NCBI GenBank assembly: GCA_900770335.1
Contig: CAAGKD010000164.1
Span: 7,727 to 71,726 of the forward strand
Direction of reading: 5' to 3'
Source of the DNA: an uncultured Sutterella sp.
GTDB taxonomy: Bacteria; Pseudomonadota; Gammaproteobacteria; Burkholderiales; Burkholderiaceae_F
Length of the DNA: 64,000 nucleotides
The translations under genes were made by a program, and so were the position numbers. Of the stretch, positions 6,940 through 17,843 are shown one piece after another (within the stretch, counting starts at the first letter, position 1; the number at the start of each line of letters is the position of its first letter). The notes beneath the pieces were generated by a model. That model searched no databases, had not been told where the DNA came from, and saw only the letters and a list, made by a program, of their open reading frames with translations.

Positions 6940-8436
6940 ATGACAGACGCCCCCACATTTCGAAAGACGCCCGGAGAGCCGCCCCAGGGGGCGGCTTCGC
7001 CCCTCCCGTCCGCTCCATCCGCTCTGAAGCTCCCCGCGGCCGACGCCGCGGACATCCTCCTTGCCGAGGCGCTCGAAGCCCATCCCCCGAAGGGCTGGAC
7101 CCAGGAGCATTCGGACGCGGTCTCGCGCGACGCGCGCGCGGTCGCGGGCGAGCGGGCGACGGCGGGCGGCTACCTCACGACCCGCGCGCGGCTTGAGCTC
7201 TCGCGCATGCGCGAGCTCGGAGCTGACCTCGACGGCCTCAGAAAGTCCGGCCTGCCCGATGGGGCGGGCCTCGCCTTCCGCGGCGCGGCCGCGGCCCTCG
7301 TCTTCCTCGGCTTCTTCTCGGGCGCGGTGACGGACCAGCTCACGAGCTCGGGCGCGGTCATCAGCCTGCTCTCGCCGCCGTGCCTGGGGCTCCTCGCCTG
7401 GAACGCAGCGGCCATTCTCCTCGCGCTTCCCGGACTTTTCGGGCGCGACGCCGCCGCGCGCGTCCTGCGGGGGGCTCCGGCGAGCCTCGCGCGGGGCCTT
7501 CTTGCGCTCGAGCGCCTCAATCCTGCAAAGCGCCTGCGGCTCGCCCGAGGGGGCGCGCCGGCAGAATTTCTCTCGCGCTGGCTCGGGCTGCAGCTCCCCG
7601 CCCTCGCCTGGCGCATGCGAAGCGCCCTGCACCTCGCAGCCTTCGCCTTCGGCGCGGGCCTTGCGATCAGCCTCCTCGTGCGCGGCATCGGCGCGGAGTA
7701 CTCGGCCGGCTGGTCGAGCACCTGGTTCGCTGAGCGCCCCGACATCGTCGCGCGCATCCTCGACGCGCTCTACGGCTGGATTCCGCAGCTCCTCCCGGGC
7801 GTCGCCCCGATGCCCGACGCCGCAGCGCTCGAGCTCATGCGGATCGGTCCTGCCGGCTCGGGCGCCGTCCCGGGCGCGCAGTGGCTCGCCCGCATCATCT
7901 GGATGATCACGCTCGTCGTGCTCCTGCCCCGCGCGCTCCTCGCGGGCCTCTCGCTTCTCGCCGCCCGCCGGGCGTCAGCAACCCTCACGCTCGAAATGCC
8001 GCCCGAGCGGCTCGAGGCGCTCCTCGCCGCGGGCGAGGCGCTGCCCGCCCGGGAGGCGCTCGTTCTCGGGTCGCCCGATCTCCCCCGCCCCGGGGACTTT
8101 CCGCCCGAGGGGCGCTCTTGCGTCGTCGACCCGTGGTCTGCACCGGACTTTCCCGCCCTCGCCGGGCTTGAGCTCCGCCGGCGCGACCGCGTGACGCTCG
8201 TCCTCGACCCGGCCGCGACGCCGGAAGAAGAGGTTCACGGCGCGCTCCTTGACGCGATCCGGGAGAAAAGCGGCGCCGTCACGCTCGCGCTCGACTTCTC
8301 CGAACTCGCCCGCCGCTTTTCCGACGCCCCCGCGAAGCTGCGCTCCCGCCGGGCGCTCTGGGAGCACTTCGCGGAGCTTCACGGCGCGGCGCTTCGCGTC
8401 TCGGGGCTTCCCGGAGAAGAAGCCGCAAGGACCTGA
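6940..8436 (+). CDS. DUF2868 membrane protein
   Basis: A 498-aa protein of the uncharacterised DUF2868 family. After a Pro-rich N-terminus comes a helical region, then two paired membrane segments (about residues 105-165 and 225-250) and another near 320-350. The last 150 residues form a soluble, mixed alpha/beta domain with conserved-looking ELARRFSDAP. It is followed by a DUF3482 GTPase gene; the two families regularly occur as a pair in beta- and gammaproteobacteria. I infer that the membrane protein is the partner or anchor of the GTPase. No enzymatic motif is visible. Confidence 0.82.
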   Translation: MTDAPTFRKTPGEPPQGAASPLPSAPSALKLPAADAADILLAEALEAHPPKGWTQEHSDAVSRDARAVAGERATAGGYLTTRARLELSRMRELGADLDGLRKSGLPDGAGLAFRGAAAALVFLGFFSGAVTDQLTSSGAVISLLSPPCLGLLAWNAAAILLALPGLFGRDAAARVLRGAPASLARGLLALERLNPAKRLRLARGGAPAEFLSRWLGLQLPALAWRMRSALHLAAFAFGAGLAISLLVRGIGAEYSAGWSSTWFAERPDIVARILDALYGWIPQLLPGVAPMPDAAALELMRIGPAGSGAVPGAQWLARIIWMITLVVLLPRALLAGLSLLAARRASATLTLEMPPERLEALLAAGEALPAREALVLGSPDLPRPGDFPPEGRSCVVDPWSAPDFPALAGLELRRRDRVTLVLDPAATPEEEVHGALLDAIREKSGAVTLALDFSELARRFSDAPAKLRSRRALWEHFAELHGAALRVSGLPGEEAART

Positions 8437-8565
8437 CCGGAAAGCCCGTCGAAGCGGCCAGGAGCCGCGGGATGCGCGGGTTGCACGGGACGCGCAGCCG
8501 CGCACGAACGGCGCCCGCCGCCCGATAATTCGGAGACACGCTTTCGACTTTCTCCAGGCCCGCCC

Positions 8566-10023
8566 ATGTCCGACTCCCAGGATCCCCTGCGCATCCACCT
8601 CAGTCTCGTCAGCCACACCAACATCGGCAAGACCACGCTCGCGCGGACGCTCCTCATGCGCGACGTGGGCGAGGTCGCCGACCGAGCCCATGTTACCGAG
8701 ACGACGGACGACTACGTTCTCTCGAGGGGGCCCGACGGAAGCGAGCTTGTCCTCTGGGACACGCCGGGGTTCGGCAACTCCGTCGCGCTCGCAAGGCGCC
8801 TCGAGGGGCGCTCCAATCCCGTCGGGTGGCTGCTCTCCGAAGTCTGGGACCGCTTCGCCGACAAGGCCTTCTGGCTCGACCAGCGGGCCGTGCGGCACAT
8901 CCGCGACGTCTCGAGCGTCGTGCTCTACCTCGTCAACATCGCCGAGCCCCCGTCGAAGACCCCCTACATCCCCGCGGAGATGCGGATCCTCTCCTGGATC
9001 GGCAAGCCCGTCATCGTTCTGCTCAACCAGATGGGCAAGCCCCGAGCGCCCGAGGAGGAGCTCGCCGACGTCGCGCTCTGGGAAAAGGAGCTCGCCGCCT
9101 GGCCCTTCGTGAGAAAGGTTCTTCCGATGGATGCCTTCGCGCGCTGCTGGGTGCAGGAGGAGCGGCTCTTCCGCGCGATCGGCGAGGCGCTTCCCGAGGA
9201 GAAGCGCGCGGCCTACCGCACGCTCGAGTCCGTCTGGCGGCGCGGCCGCCAGGCCGCCTACGCGTCCTCGCTCGAGGCGATGGCGCGGCACCTCTGGCAG
9301 ACCGCCTCGGCGCGAATGGACCTGCCCGCGCCGAGCCTGCGCGAGCGCGCAGTCTCGCTCGGACAGCGCCTCGGGCTCTTCAAGGACGAGCGCAACGCCG
9401 TCGCGGACGCGCAGTCCGCGCTCGCCTCCCAGGCCGCCGACGGCCTGTGCTCGCTCACGGCGAAGCTCATCGAGCTCAACGGCCTGCGCGGCGGAGGCGT
9501 CTCCAAGGAGATCATCCGCCGCATGAAAAGCGACTGGGACCTCGCCGTCTACTCGGTCGACCCGCAGAGCGCCGCGGCGATCGGAACGGGACTTGGCGCG
9601 GCGTCGGGGGCCGCCGCGGGATTCGCCGCGGATCTCTCGAGCGCCGGAATCTCGCTCGGCCTCGGCACGCTCGTCGGCGGCCTCATCGGCGCCGTGAGCG
9701 GCATCGGCGCGGCGCACGCGTGGAACGTCACGCGCCACCGCTCAGGCGCGGCCCTTTCGTGGAGCGCCGAGGCCCTGGGCGGCTTTCTCCTCGAGACGGT
9801 GCTCCTTTATCTCGCCGTCGCGCACTTCGGGCGCGGCCGCGGGGACTGGGCCGAAAGCGAATCGCCCGAGTTCTGGAAGACCGCCGCGGCCAAGGCCGTC
9901 GAGGAGGAGAAGGTTCCCTTCGCGCAGATCCGCAAGGGCGACCCCGACGCGGGCGTCGCGGCGCTCCTGCCGCACCTTGACGCGATTCTCAAGCGCATCT
10001 TCGCCGAGCTCTACGGCGTGTGA
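8566..10023 (+). CDS. DUF3482 GTPase (TRAFAC-type)
   Basis: A 485-aa GTP-binding protein. The G domain is at the N-terminus: P-loop SHTNIGKTT (16-24), G3 DTPGFGN (65-71) and G4 NQMGKP (154-159). The G4 Asp of NKxD is replaced, so guanine specificity is not assured. The C-terminal DUF3482 region is mostly helical. It has a long glycine-zipper hydrophobic hairpin (GTGLGAASGAAAGFAADL, then LGLGTLVGGLIGAVSGIGAA, about 345-390) likely to enter or cross a membrane. With the upstream DUF2868 gene it forms a conserved, functionally unknown pair. The overall plan resembles a membrane-remodelling or stress GTPase, but that is inference. Confidence 0.85.
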   Translation: MSDSQDPLRIHLSLVSHTNIGKTTLARTLLMRDVGEVADRAHVTETTDDYVLSRGPDGSELVLWDTPGFGNSVALARRLEGRSNPVGWLLSEVWDRFADKAFWLDQRAVRHIRDVSSVVLYLVNIAEPPSKTPYIPAEMRILSWIGKPVIVLLNQMGKPRAPEEELADVALWEKELAAWPFVRKVLPMDAFARCWVQEERLFRAIGEALPEEKRAAYRTLESVWRRGRQAAYASSLEAMARHLWQTASARMDLPAPSLRERAVSLGQRLGLFKDERNAVADAQSALASQAADGLCSLTAKLIELNGLRGGGVSKEIIRRMKSDWDLAVYSVDPQSAAAIGTGLGAASGAAAGFAADLSSAGISLGLGTLVGGLIGAVSGIGAAHAWNVTRHRSGAALSWSAEALGGFLLETVLLYLAVAHFGRGRGDWAESESPEFWKTAAAKAVEEEKVPFAQIRKGDPDAGVAALLPHLDAILKRIFAELYGV

Positions 10024-10045
10024 GCGTCCCGACCGGTCAGGCCTG

Positions 10046-11032
10046 TCAGGCGCGCAGGAGCTCGAAGTAGCGCTGCGCGACGAGCAGCGAAATGATGAGC
10101 TCGCGCTCGGGGTCGAGGAACCGTTCGACCCAGGCGTGGGCGTTGCGGATGATCTCCTCGGCGGCGTCGGGGTGCGCCGTGAACCAGCGGATCTGCTCCT
10201 CCAGGTCCGAATAGTCGTCCCTGATCGGGATGAAGTGCACGCCCGGCTTGAGGCGCCCCTCCATGAACCAGGTCTCGTACTTCGGCCGGGGCATGATCGC
10301 CGCGGAGTTCGAGCTCATCACCCACTTGAGGTTGCTCGCCACGTCGTTGCCCTCGAGCGAGACGACGAACTTGTGCCGAAGATGCTCCCAGAGCGTGATC
10401 GGCCGGCCGTGCCACTGCGGGTGCGCGGGACCGGGGCGCTTCGCGGTGTCCGCGCAGTCGACGAGGGGATGCCCGTGCCACATCTCAAGAAAGCGCTTCC
10501 TGTGCGCCTGATAGGACGCCCCGCGGAAGATCGCGTCGTCGCGCTTCTCGCGGAAGGGCTGCGGATCCTTGAGGAAGATGAAGTGCCTCACCTTGTTGAG
10601 CTTGAGCAATGCGCAGTTCGAGGATCCCCCCTCCGCGAGGACCGGCCGGCTCTTCGTGAAGGCCGGAGCGGGCGGCTCCAGGCAGTTGTCCCCGAACGCC
10701 GCGTTGAAGCGCCAGGCGTGCGGAAAGTGGCGCAGCGCCTCGTAGCCGTCCCTGCAGTAGTTCGAATGCGCCCATCTGAGCGACGCGATGCTCCTTGCCG
10801 ACGCGTCAAGCCCGAAGGGCTCCCGAATCGGGCAGCAGAAATTGACGCGCTCGCGGATCTCCGCGGCGTCAGGCCGCCGCTCCCAGCCTTCGAGGAGCCG
10901 CTCGCGGCGGCGCATGAGCCACCCCTCGGGCGCGAGCGCGATCGCGCCGTAGTAGCGCAGGTAGTACTTCGTGCGGGAGTTCTTCCCGCGCGGCCTCCAC
11001 TGGATCTTGTCGAGCTCGATGCGCGGCGCCAT
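10046..11032 (-). CDS. Glycosyltransferase family 90 (CAP10/LpsA-like)
   Basis: A 328-aa protein of GT90, the family of fungal CAP10 xylosyltransferases and bacterial LPS-modifying LpsA proteins. Family landmarks include FRGASYQAHRKRFLEM and the C-terminal donor-site region KFVVSLEGNDVASNLKWVMSSNSAAIMPRPKYETW, followed by GVHFIPIRDD. The start at 11032 has an exact GGGAGGAGG ribosome site. It probably adds a pentose or hexose to lipopolysaccharide on the cytoplasmic face. It stands alone between a GTPase gene and the end of the Sec operon, not in an LPS cluster, which suggests relocation or transfer. Confidence 0.85.
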   Translation of the reverse strand: MAPRIELDKIQWRPRGKNSRTKYYLRYYGAIALAPEGWLMRRRERLLEGWERRPDAAEIRERVNFCCPIREPFGLDASARSIASLRWAHSNYCRDGYEALRHFPHAWRFNAAFGDNCLEPPAPAFTKSRPVLAEGGSSNCALLKLNKVRHFIFLKDPQPFREKRDDAIFRGASYQAHRKRFLEMWHGHPLVDCADTAKRPGPAHPQWHGRPITLWEHLRHKFVVSLEGNDVASNLKWVMSSNSAAIMPRPKYETWFMEGRLKPGVHFIPIRDDYSDLEEQIRWFTAHPDAAEEIIRNAHAWVERFLDPERELIISLLVAQRYFELLRA

Positions 11033-11093
11033 GGGCCTCCTCCCTAGGAATGACTGCAAGGCGGGCATTCTCGCACGCCGAGTACGAATGAAA

Positions 11094-11133
11094 GCGAAGC
11101 CCCGGCCCGGAGTCTTCCGGAACGGGGCTTCGC
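11094..11133 (-). terminator. Terminator of the queA-secF operon
   Basis: A 10-bp stem (GCGAAGCCCC / GGGGCTTCGC) with inner CCGG pairs lies about 50 bp after the secF stop. On the minus strand it is followed by TTTC. It also isolates the GT90 gene from the operon. Confidence 0.65.
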
Positions 11134-11185
11134 CAGCAAGATCAGAAGGCCGCCTTCACAGGGACGGCCTGGGAGAGGACGCCTC

Positions 11186-12118
11186 TCAGGGAACCATCTC
11201 CTCGAGCTCCTCCTTCTTCCTGGGCTTCACGAGGTCCTCGCGCTTGACGCCCAAGTAGAGCGCGATCGCCGCGGCGACGAACACCGACGAGTACACGCCG
11301 AGCAGGATGCCGATCGTGAGCGCGAGCGCGAAGTAATGCAGCGCCGGGCCGCCGAAGAAGAACATCGAGAGCGTCATGCACAGCGTCGACGTGTGCGTGA
11401 TCACGGTTCGGGAGATCGTCGCCGTGATGGCCGAGTTGATCACCTCCATGCTGTCGGCGCGGCGCATCGTGCGGAAGTGTTCGCGAACGCGGTCGAAGAT
11501 GATCACGGACTCGTTGACCGAGTAGCCGAGCACGGCGAGCACCGCGGCGAGCACCGGAAGCGTGAACTCCCAGTGCATCACCGAGAAGAGGCCCACCACG
11601 ATCACGACGTCGTGCAGGTTCGCGATGATGGCCGCCACGGAGAACTTCCACTCGAAGCGGAAGGCGAGGTAGACCATGATGCCGAACACGACGAGCGCCA
11701 GGGCCGTGCCGCCGTCCCGGGCGAGCTCGTCGCCCACCTGAGGGCCGACGAACTCGGTCGACTTGAGCTGCACGCCCGGCGTCTTGGCCGAGAGGACCTT
11801 CATGATCTCGGCGGCGATCTGGCCGGAGGTCTGGCCCTCCTTGGTCGGGACGCGGATCACGACGTCGCGCGCCGTACCGAAGGTCTGCACGAGCACCTCG
11901 TTCGAGACCTCGGCGAGATCCGTTCGGATCTGCTCGGTGTTGGCCGCCTCGGGGTAGTTGACCTCGAGCTGCGTGCCGCCCGTGAACTCGATCGAGAACG
12001 CCAGGCCGTGGGCGAAGAGCCAGTAGACGGCCACGACGAAGCTCACGAGGGAGATCGCGTTCAGCACGTGGCGATAGTGCATGAACGGAATCGTGCGATG
12101 GATGCGGAAAAATTCCAT
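11186..12118 (-). CDS. secF: Protein translocase subunit SecF
   Basis: SecF, with SecD, uses the proton motive force to pull exported proteins through SecYEG. The 310-aa protein has the SecF N-terminal helix, a periplasmic loop starting EFTGGTQLEV, and five clustered C-terminal helices. These include the RND-type VLGYSVNESVIIFDRVREHFR and MFFFGGPALHYFALALTIG. The chosen ATG follows GGGAGGAGC; a longer in-frame start upstream lies in poor sequence. The gene follows secD by 22 bp and is last in the operon. Confidence 0.96.
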   Translation of the reverse strand: MEFFRIHRTIPFMHYRHVLNAISLVSFVVAVYWLFAHGLAFSIEFTGGTQLEVNYPEAANTEQIRTDLAEVSNEVLVQTFGTARDVVIRVPTKEGQTSGQIAAEIMKVLSAKTPGVQLKSTEFVGPQVGDELARDGGTALALVVFGIMVYLAFRFEWKFSVAAIIANLHDVVIVVGLFSVMHWEFTLPVLAAVLAVLGYSVNESVIIFDRVREHFRTMRRADSMEVINSAITATISRTVITHTSTLCMTLSMFFFGGPALHYFALALTIGILLGVYSSVFVAAAIALYLGVKREDLVKPRKKEELEEMVP

Positions 12119-12140
12119 TTTGCTTGCTCCTCCCGCAGAC

Positions 12141-14042
12141 TTACTTTGCGGCCTTTTCCGACTTGTCCGCATCCGGACGCCAGATTTGGCCGATGTGAAC
12201 CGCAGTGAGCTTCTTCTGGCGGCCGTAGATCAGATTGATCAGGGCGCGGGAGACCACGACGGAGGTGAAGATGGACGTGCCGATGCCGAGGCAGTGCACG
12301 ACGGCGAAGCCTCTCACGGGGCCCGAGCCGAAGATGAGGAGCGCCAGGCCCGCGATGAGCGAGGTGATGTTCGAGTCGAGAATCGTCGCGAACGCGCGGT
12401 CATAACCCTCGCTGATGGCCGTCTGCGGCAGGCGCCCGATGCGCAGCTCCTCGCGCACGCGCTCGTTGATGAGCACGTTCGAGTCGACCGCCATGCCGAG
12501 CGTGAGCGCGATGGCCGCGATGCCCGGGAGGGTCAATGTCGCCTGGAGCATCGAGAGGATCGCGATCAGCATCATCACGTTGCAGATGAGCGAGATCGCC
12601 GAGACGACGCCGAAGACCTGGTAGTAGAGCGCCATGAAGAGGGCGATCACGATGAAGCCGTAGAGCGTCGAGCGGAAGCCCGCCTCGATGTTCGCCTCGC
12701 CCAGGCTCGGGCCGATCAGGCGCTCCTCGACGATCTCCATCGGAGCGGCGAGCGAGCCCGCGCGCAGCACGAGGGCCGTGTCGGTCGCCTCGATCGTCGT
12801 CATCTGGCCGGAGATCTGCACGCGTCCGCCGCCGATCTCCTGACGGATCACCGGCGCGGTCACGACTTCGCCCTTGCCCTTCTCGAAGAGCAGAATCGCC
12901 ATGCGGCGGCCGACGTTCTCGCGGGTCACCTCCTGGAAGATGCGCGCGCCGCGGTTGTCGAGCTCGAGGTTGACGGTCGGCTCCTGGGTCTGGCTGTCAA
13001 AGCCCGGCTGGGCGTCATTCAAGTTCTCGCCCGTGAGGATCACGCGGCGCTTGACGAGGATCGGACGGCCGTCGCGATCCGTGAAGCGCTCGTCGCCGAA
13101 GGGGACGTTGCCCTGGGAGAGCTGCGCGAGCGCCTCGGGCGTGTCGTCGACGAGGCGCACCTCAAGGGTGGCCGTGCGGCCGAGGATGTCCTTTGCCTTG
13201 GCGGTGTCCTGCACGCCCGGGAGCTGAACGACGATGCGGTCCGCGCCCTGCTGCGCGATCACGGGCTCGGCGACGCCGAGCTCGTTGATTCGGTTGTGCA
13301 GGGTCGAGATGTTCTGCTTGAGCGCGTAGTTCTGAACGTTCTGAATCGCCTTCTGCGAGAGCGTCGCGCGGATGATGTACGGAGCCTTCGTCGTCTCGGG
13401 AAGGTCGAGCACGAGGTCGGGCTGGGTGTTGCGCAGAAGGTCGTTGGCGCGGTCGCGCTCCTCGGCCGTGGCGAAGCTCACCTCGACGTCGTTGCCCACG
13501 CGGCTGATGCCCGTGTGGCGGATGCGCTTGTCGCGCAGCTGCGTGCGCAGGTCGGCGGCGATCGCCTCGGCGCGCTTCGTGATGGCCGCGCGCATGTCCA
13601 CCTGCAGGAGGAAGTGCACGCCGCCGCGAAGGTCAAGACCGAGGTACATCGGCAGGGCGTTGATCGAGAGGAGCCACTTCGGGGTGTTCGGCACTAGGTT
13701 GAGCGCAACGATGTGCGTCGGATCCTTCGGGTCCGAGTTGAGCGCGCGGTCGATCACCTCGCGGGCCTTGAGCTGCTCCTCGGTCTGGGTCGGATCGAAG
13801 CGCACGCGCACGGTGTTCTGCTGCGCGCCCTGCTCGAAGAAGATTCCGTTGGGGGTGAGCTTCGCCGCGGCGAGCGCGCTTTCGACCTGCGAGAGCGTCT
13901 GCTCGGTCACCTTGACCGTGGCCTTGCCCGACGAGATCTGCACCGCAGGCGACTCGCCGTAGAAGTTCGGCAGCGTGTAGACGAGCCCCACGAGGAGCGC
14001 GATGCCGATCAGTATGTATTTCCAGAGAGGATAGCGATTCAT
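12141..14042 (-). CDS. secD: Protein translocase subunit SecD
   Basis: SecD partners SecF in post-initiation protein export. The 633-aa length is typical. Visible parts are an N-terminal helix (YPLWKYILIGIALLVGLVYT), the long periplasmic P1 region beginning LDLRGGVHFLLQVD, and a C-terminal RND membrane domain. The last contains TLGMAVDSNVLINERVREELR with the conserved Asp-Asn-Arg charges thought to move protons. It lies between yajC and secF in the usual order. The 247 bp between yajC and secD is longer than normal. Confidence 0.97.
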   Translation of the reverse strand: MNRYPLWKYILIGIALLVGLVYTLPNFYGESPAVQISSGKATVKVTEQTLSQVESALAAAKLTPNGIFFEQGAQQNTVRVRFDPTQTEEQLKAREVIDRALNSDPKDPTHIVALNLVPNTPKWLLSINALPMYLGLDLRGGVHFLLQVDMRAAITKRAEAIAADLRTQLRDKRIRHTGISRVGNDVEVSFATAEERDRANDLLRNTQPDLVLDLPETTKAPYIIRATLSQKAIQNVQNYALKQNISTLHNRINELGVAEPVIAQQGADRIVVQLPGVQDTAKAKDILGRTATLEVRLVDDTPEALAQLSQGNVPFGDERFTDRDGRPILVKRRVILTGENLNDAQPGFDSQTQEPTVNLELDNRGARIFQEVTRENVGRRMAILLFEKGKGEVVTAPVIRQEIGGGRVQISGQMTTIEATDTALVLRAGSLAAPMEIVEERLIGPSLGEANIEAGFRSTLYGFIVIALFMALYYQVFGVVSAISLICNVMMLIAILSMLQATLTLPGIAAIALTLGMAVDSNVLINERVREELRIGRLPQTAISEGYDRAFATILDSNITSLIAGLALLIFGSGPVRGFAVVHCLGIGTSIFTSVVVSRALINLIYGRQKKLTAVHIGQIWRPDADKSEKAAK

Positions 14043-14289
14043 TCGCCCGTCTCCATGTGTTGTGTGGTCCGCCGCCCTTTGATGCCGTTCGGGACAGGCG
14101 CGGCGCGAAAGCGCGCGAAAGGCTCCGGGAGGGCCCCGCTCCCTTCCTGCAGGAGCCGAGGCGCCTCCCGAAGCCCTTCGCGCGGAATCCGTCCGACGCG
14201 GCCGTTCGCCCGCGGAGGCGGCGAAAGCGGCTCAGGCGAGGTCCGGGCGGCTCTGCGCCTCCCGGGACCCCTCCGAGCCGGGCCGGAGG
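14043..14289. other. yajC-secD spacer
   Basis: This 247-bp spacer is very GC-rich. It contains several short inverted repeats (for example GCGCGAAAGCGCGC near 14102) but no credible gene, promoter or T-tailed hairpin. The operon probably reads through it. Confidence 0.4.
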
Positions 14290-14637
14290 TCAGAACCTGA
14301 CGGTGCCCTTCGGAAGCACCATCTGGACCGCGGCGCGCTGCATGCGGATGACGACGGCCTTGCCGTCGACGGACGCGACCTGCAGGGCGATCGTCTGGTC
14401 GTCGACCGACTCGATGCGCCCGGAGATGCCGCCCATGGTCATGACCTCATCGCCCTTGCCGAGGGCCTCGCACATCTTGGCGTGCTCCTTCTGCCGCTTC
14501 TGCTGCGGGCGGATGAGGAAGAACCAGAAGACCGCGAAGATGACGATCAGGGGAACGACCTGAACGAGGAACCCCTCCATTCCGCCCGGGGCGGCTGCGG
14601 CCTCGCCGGCAGCAAGGGCGTCGCTGATGAAAAGCAT
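14290..14637 (-). CDS. yajC: Preprotein translocase accessory subunit YajC
   Basis: A small membrane protein that associates with SecDF. It is 115 aa, with one transmembrane helix (about residues 20-45, VVPLIVIFAVFWFFLIRPQQ) followed by the family signature RPQQKRQKEH. A soluble beta domain carries LGKGDEVMTMGGISGRI. The start at 14637 gives the family length. It is part of queA-tgt-yajC-secD-secF, with a TATAAT box in front of it that may give extra transcription. Confidence 0.95.
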   Translation of the reverse strand: MLFISDALAAGEAAAAPGGMEGFLVQVVPLIVIFAVFWFFLIRPQQKRQKEHAKMCEALGKGDEVMTMGGISGRIESVDDQTIALQVASVDGKAVVIRMQRAAVQMVLPKGTVRF

Positions 14638-14709
14638 GTGCACTCCAGAGATAGAGATTGTCGATTGTCTGCCCGGACGGGAGTCATCCCGGTCGGGCAA
14701 GAATCAGGA

Positions 14710-14715
14710 ATTATA
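14710..14715 (-). promoter_or_regulatory. -10 box upstream of yajC
   Basis: A perfect TATAAT on the minus strand, about 73 nt before the yajC start, lies in the only AT-rich stretch between tgt and yajC. No clear -35 box is visible. It may let yajC-secD-secF be transcribed without queA-tgt. Confidence 0.5.
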
Positions 14716-14768
14716 AGAAGAAAGCTTAAGCGGAACTCTTTTCGGGGAGCCCCTCCCGGAGCTGCGGG

Positions 14769-17028
<2,260 letters not shown>

Positions 17029-17065
17029 GGCTTTACCGGCCAGCGGCTGGAAGAAAAAACGCGGC

Positions 17066-17071
17066 ATTCTA
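17066..17071 (-). promoter_or_regulatory. -10 box of the queA operon
   Basis: TTTAGAATGCCG on the minus strand contains TAGAAT about 38 bp before the queA start. It has the same extended TAGAATGC context as in front of lgt and ffh. Confidence 0.5.
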
Positions 17072-17112
17072 AACCCAGCCGGCCTGCGCCGCCCCTCGGA
17101 TTCCTCTGCGAA

Positions 17113-17118
17113 TACAAT
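17113..17118 (+). promoter_or_regulatory. Possible -10 box of darP
   Basis: TACAAT lies 120 bp upstream of darP in the divergent queA/darP region. A good -35 box is not seen. Confidence 0.35.
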
Positions 17119-17237
17119 TCCGGGACGGCCCGCCCGCGGCCCTTGCGCTCCGGCGCGGCCTCCCACCCATCCATGACCGCCGTCCGGGCCCCGCCCGCGG
17201 CGGAGCGAAGAACCAAGCAAAACCACGAAGGACCTCC

Positions 17238-17804
<567 letters not shown>

Positions 17805-17843
17805 CCGCAAGACCCATTCCAAAGCATTTCCAGAGGAACACCG

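Noticed and set aside
12081..13697. Very long plus-strand frame across secD
   Set aside because: Antisense shadow of secD, with a His/Asp/Arg-rich random composition typical of the third-position GC bias.
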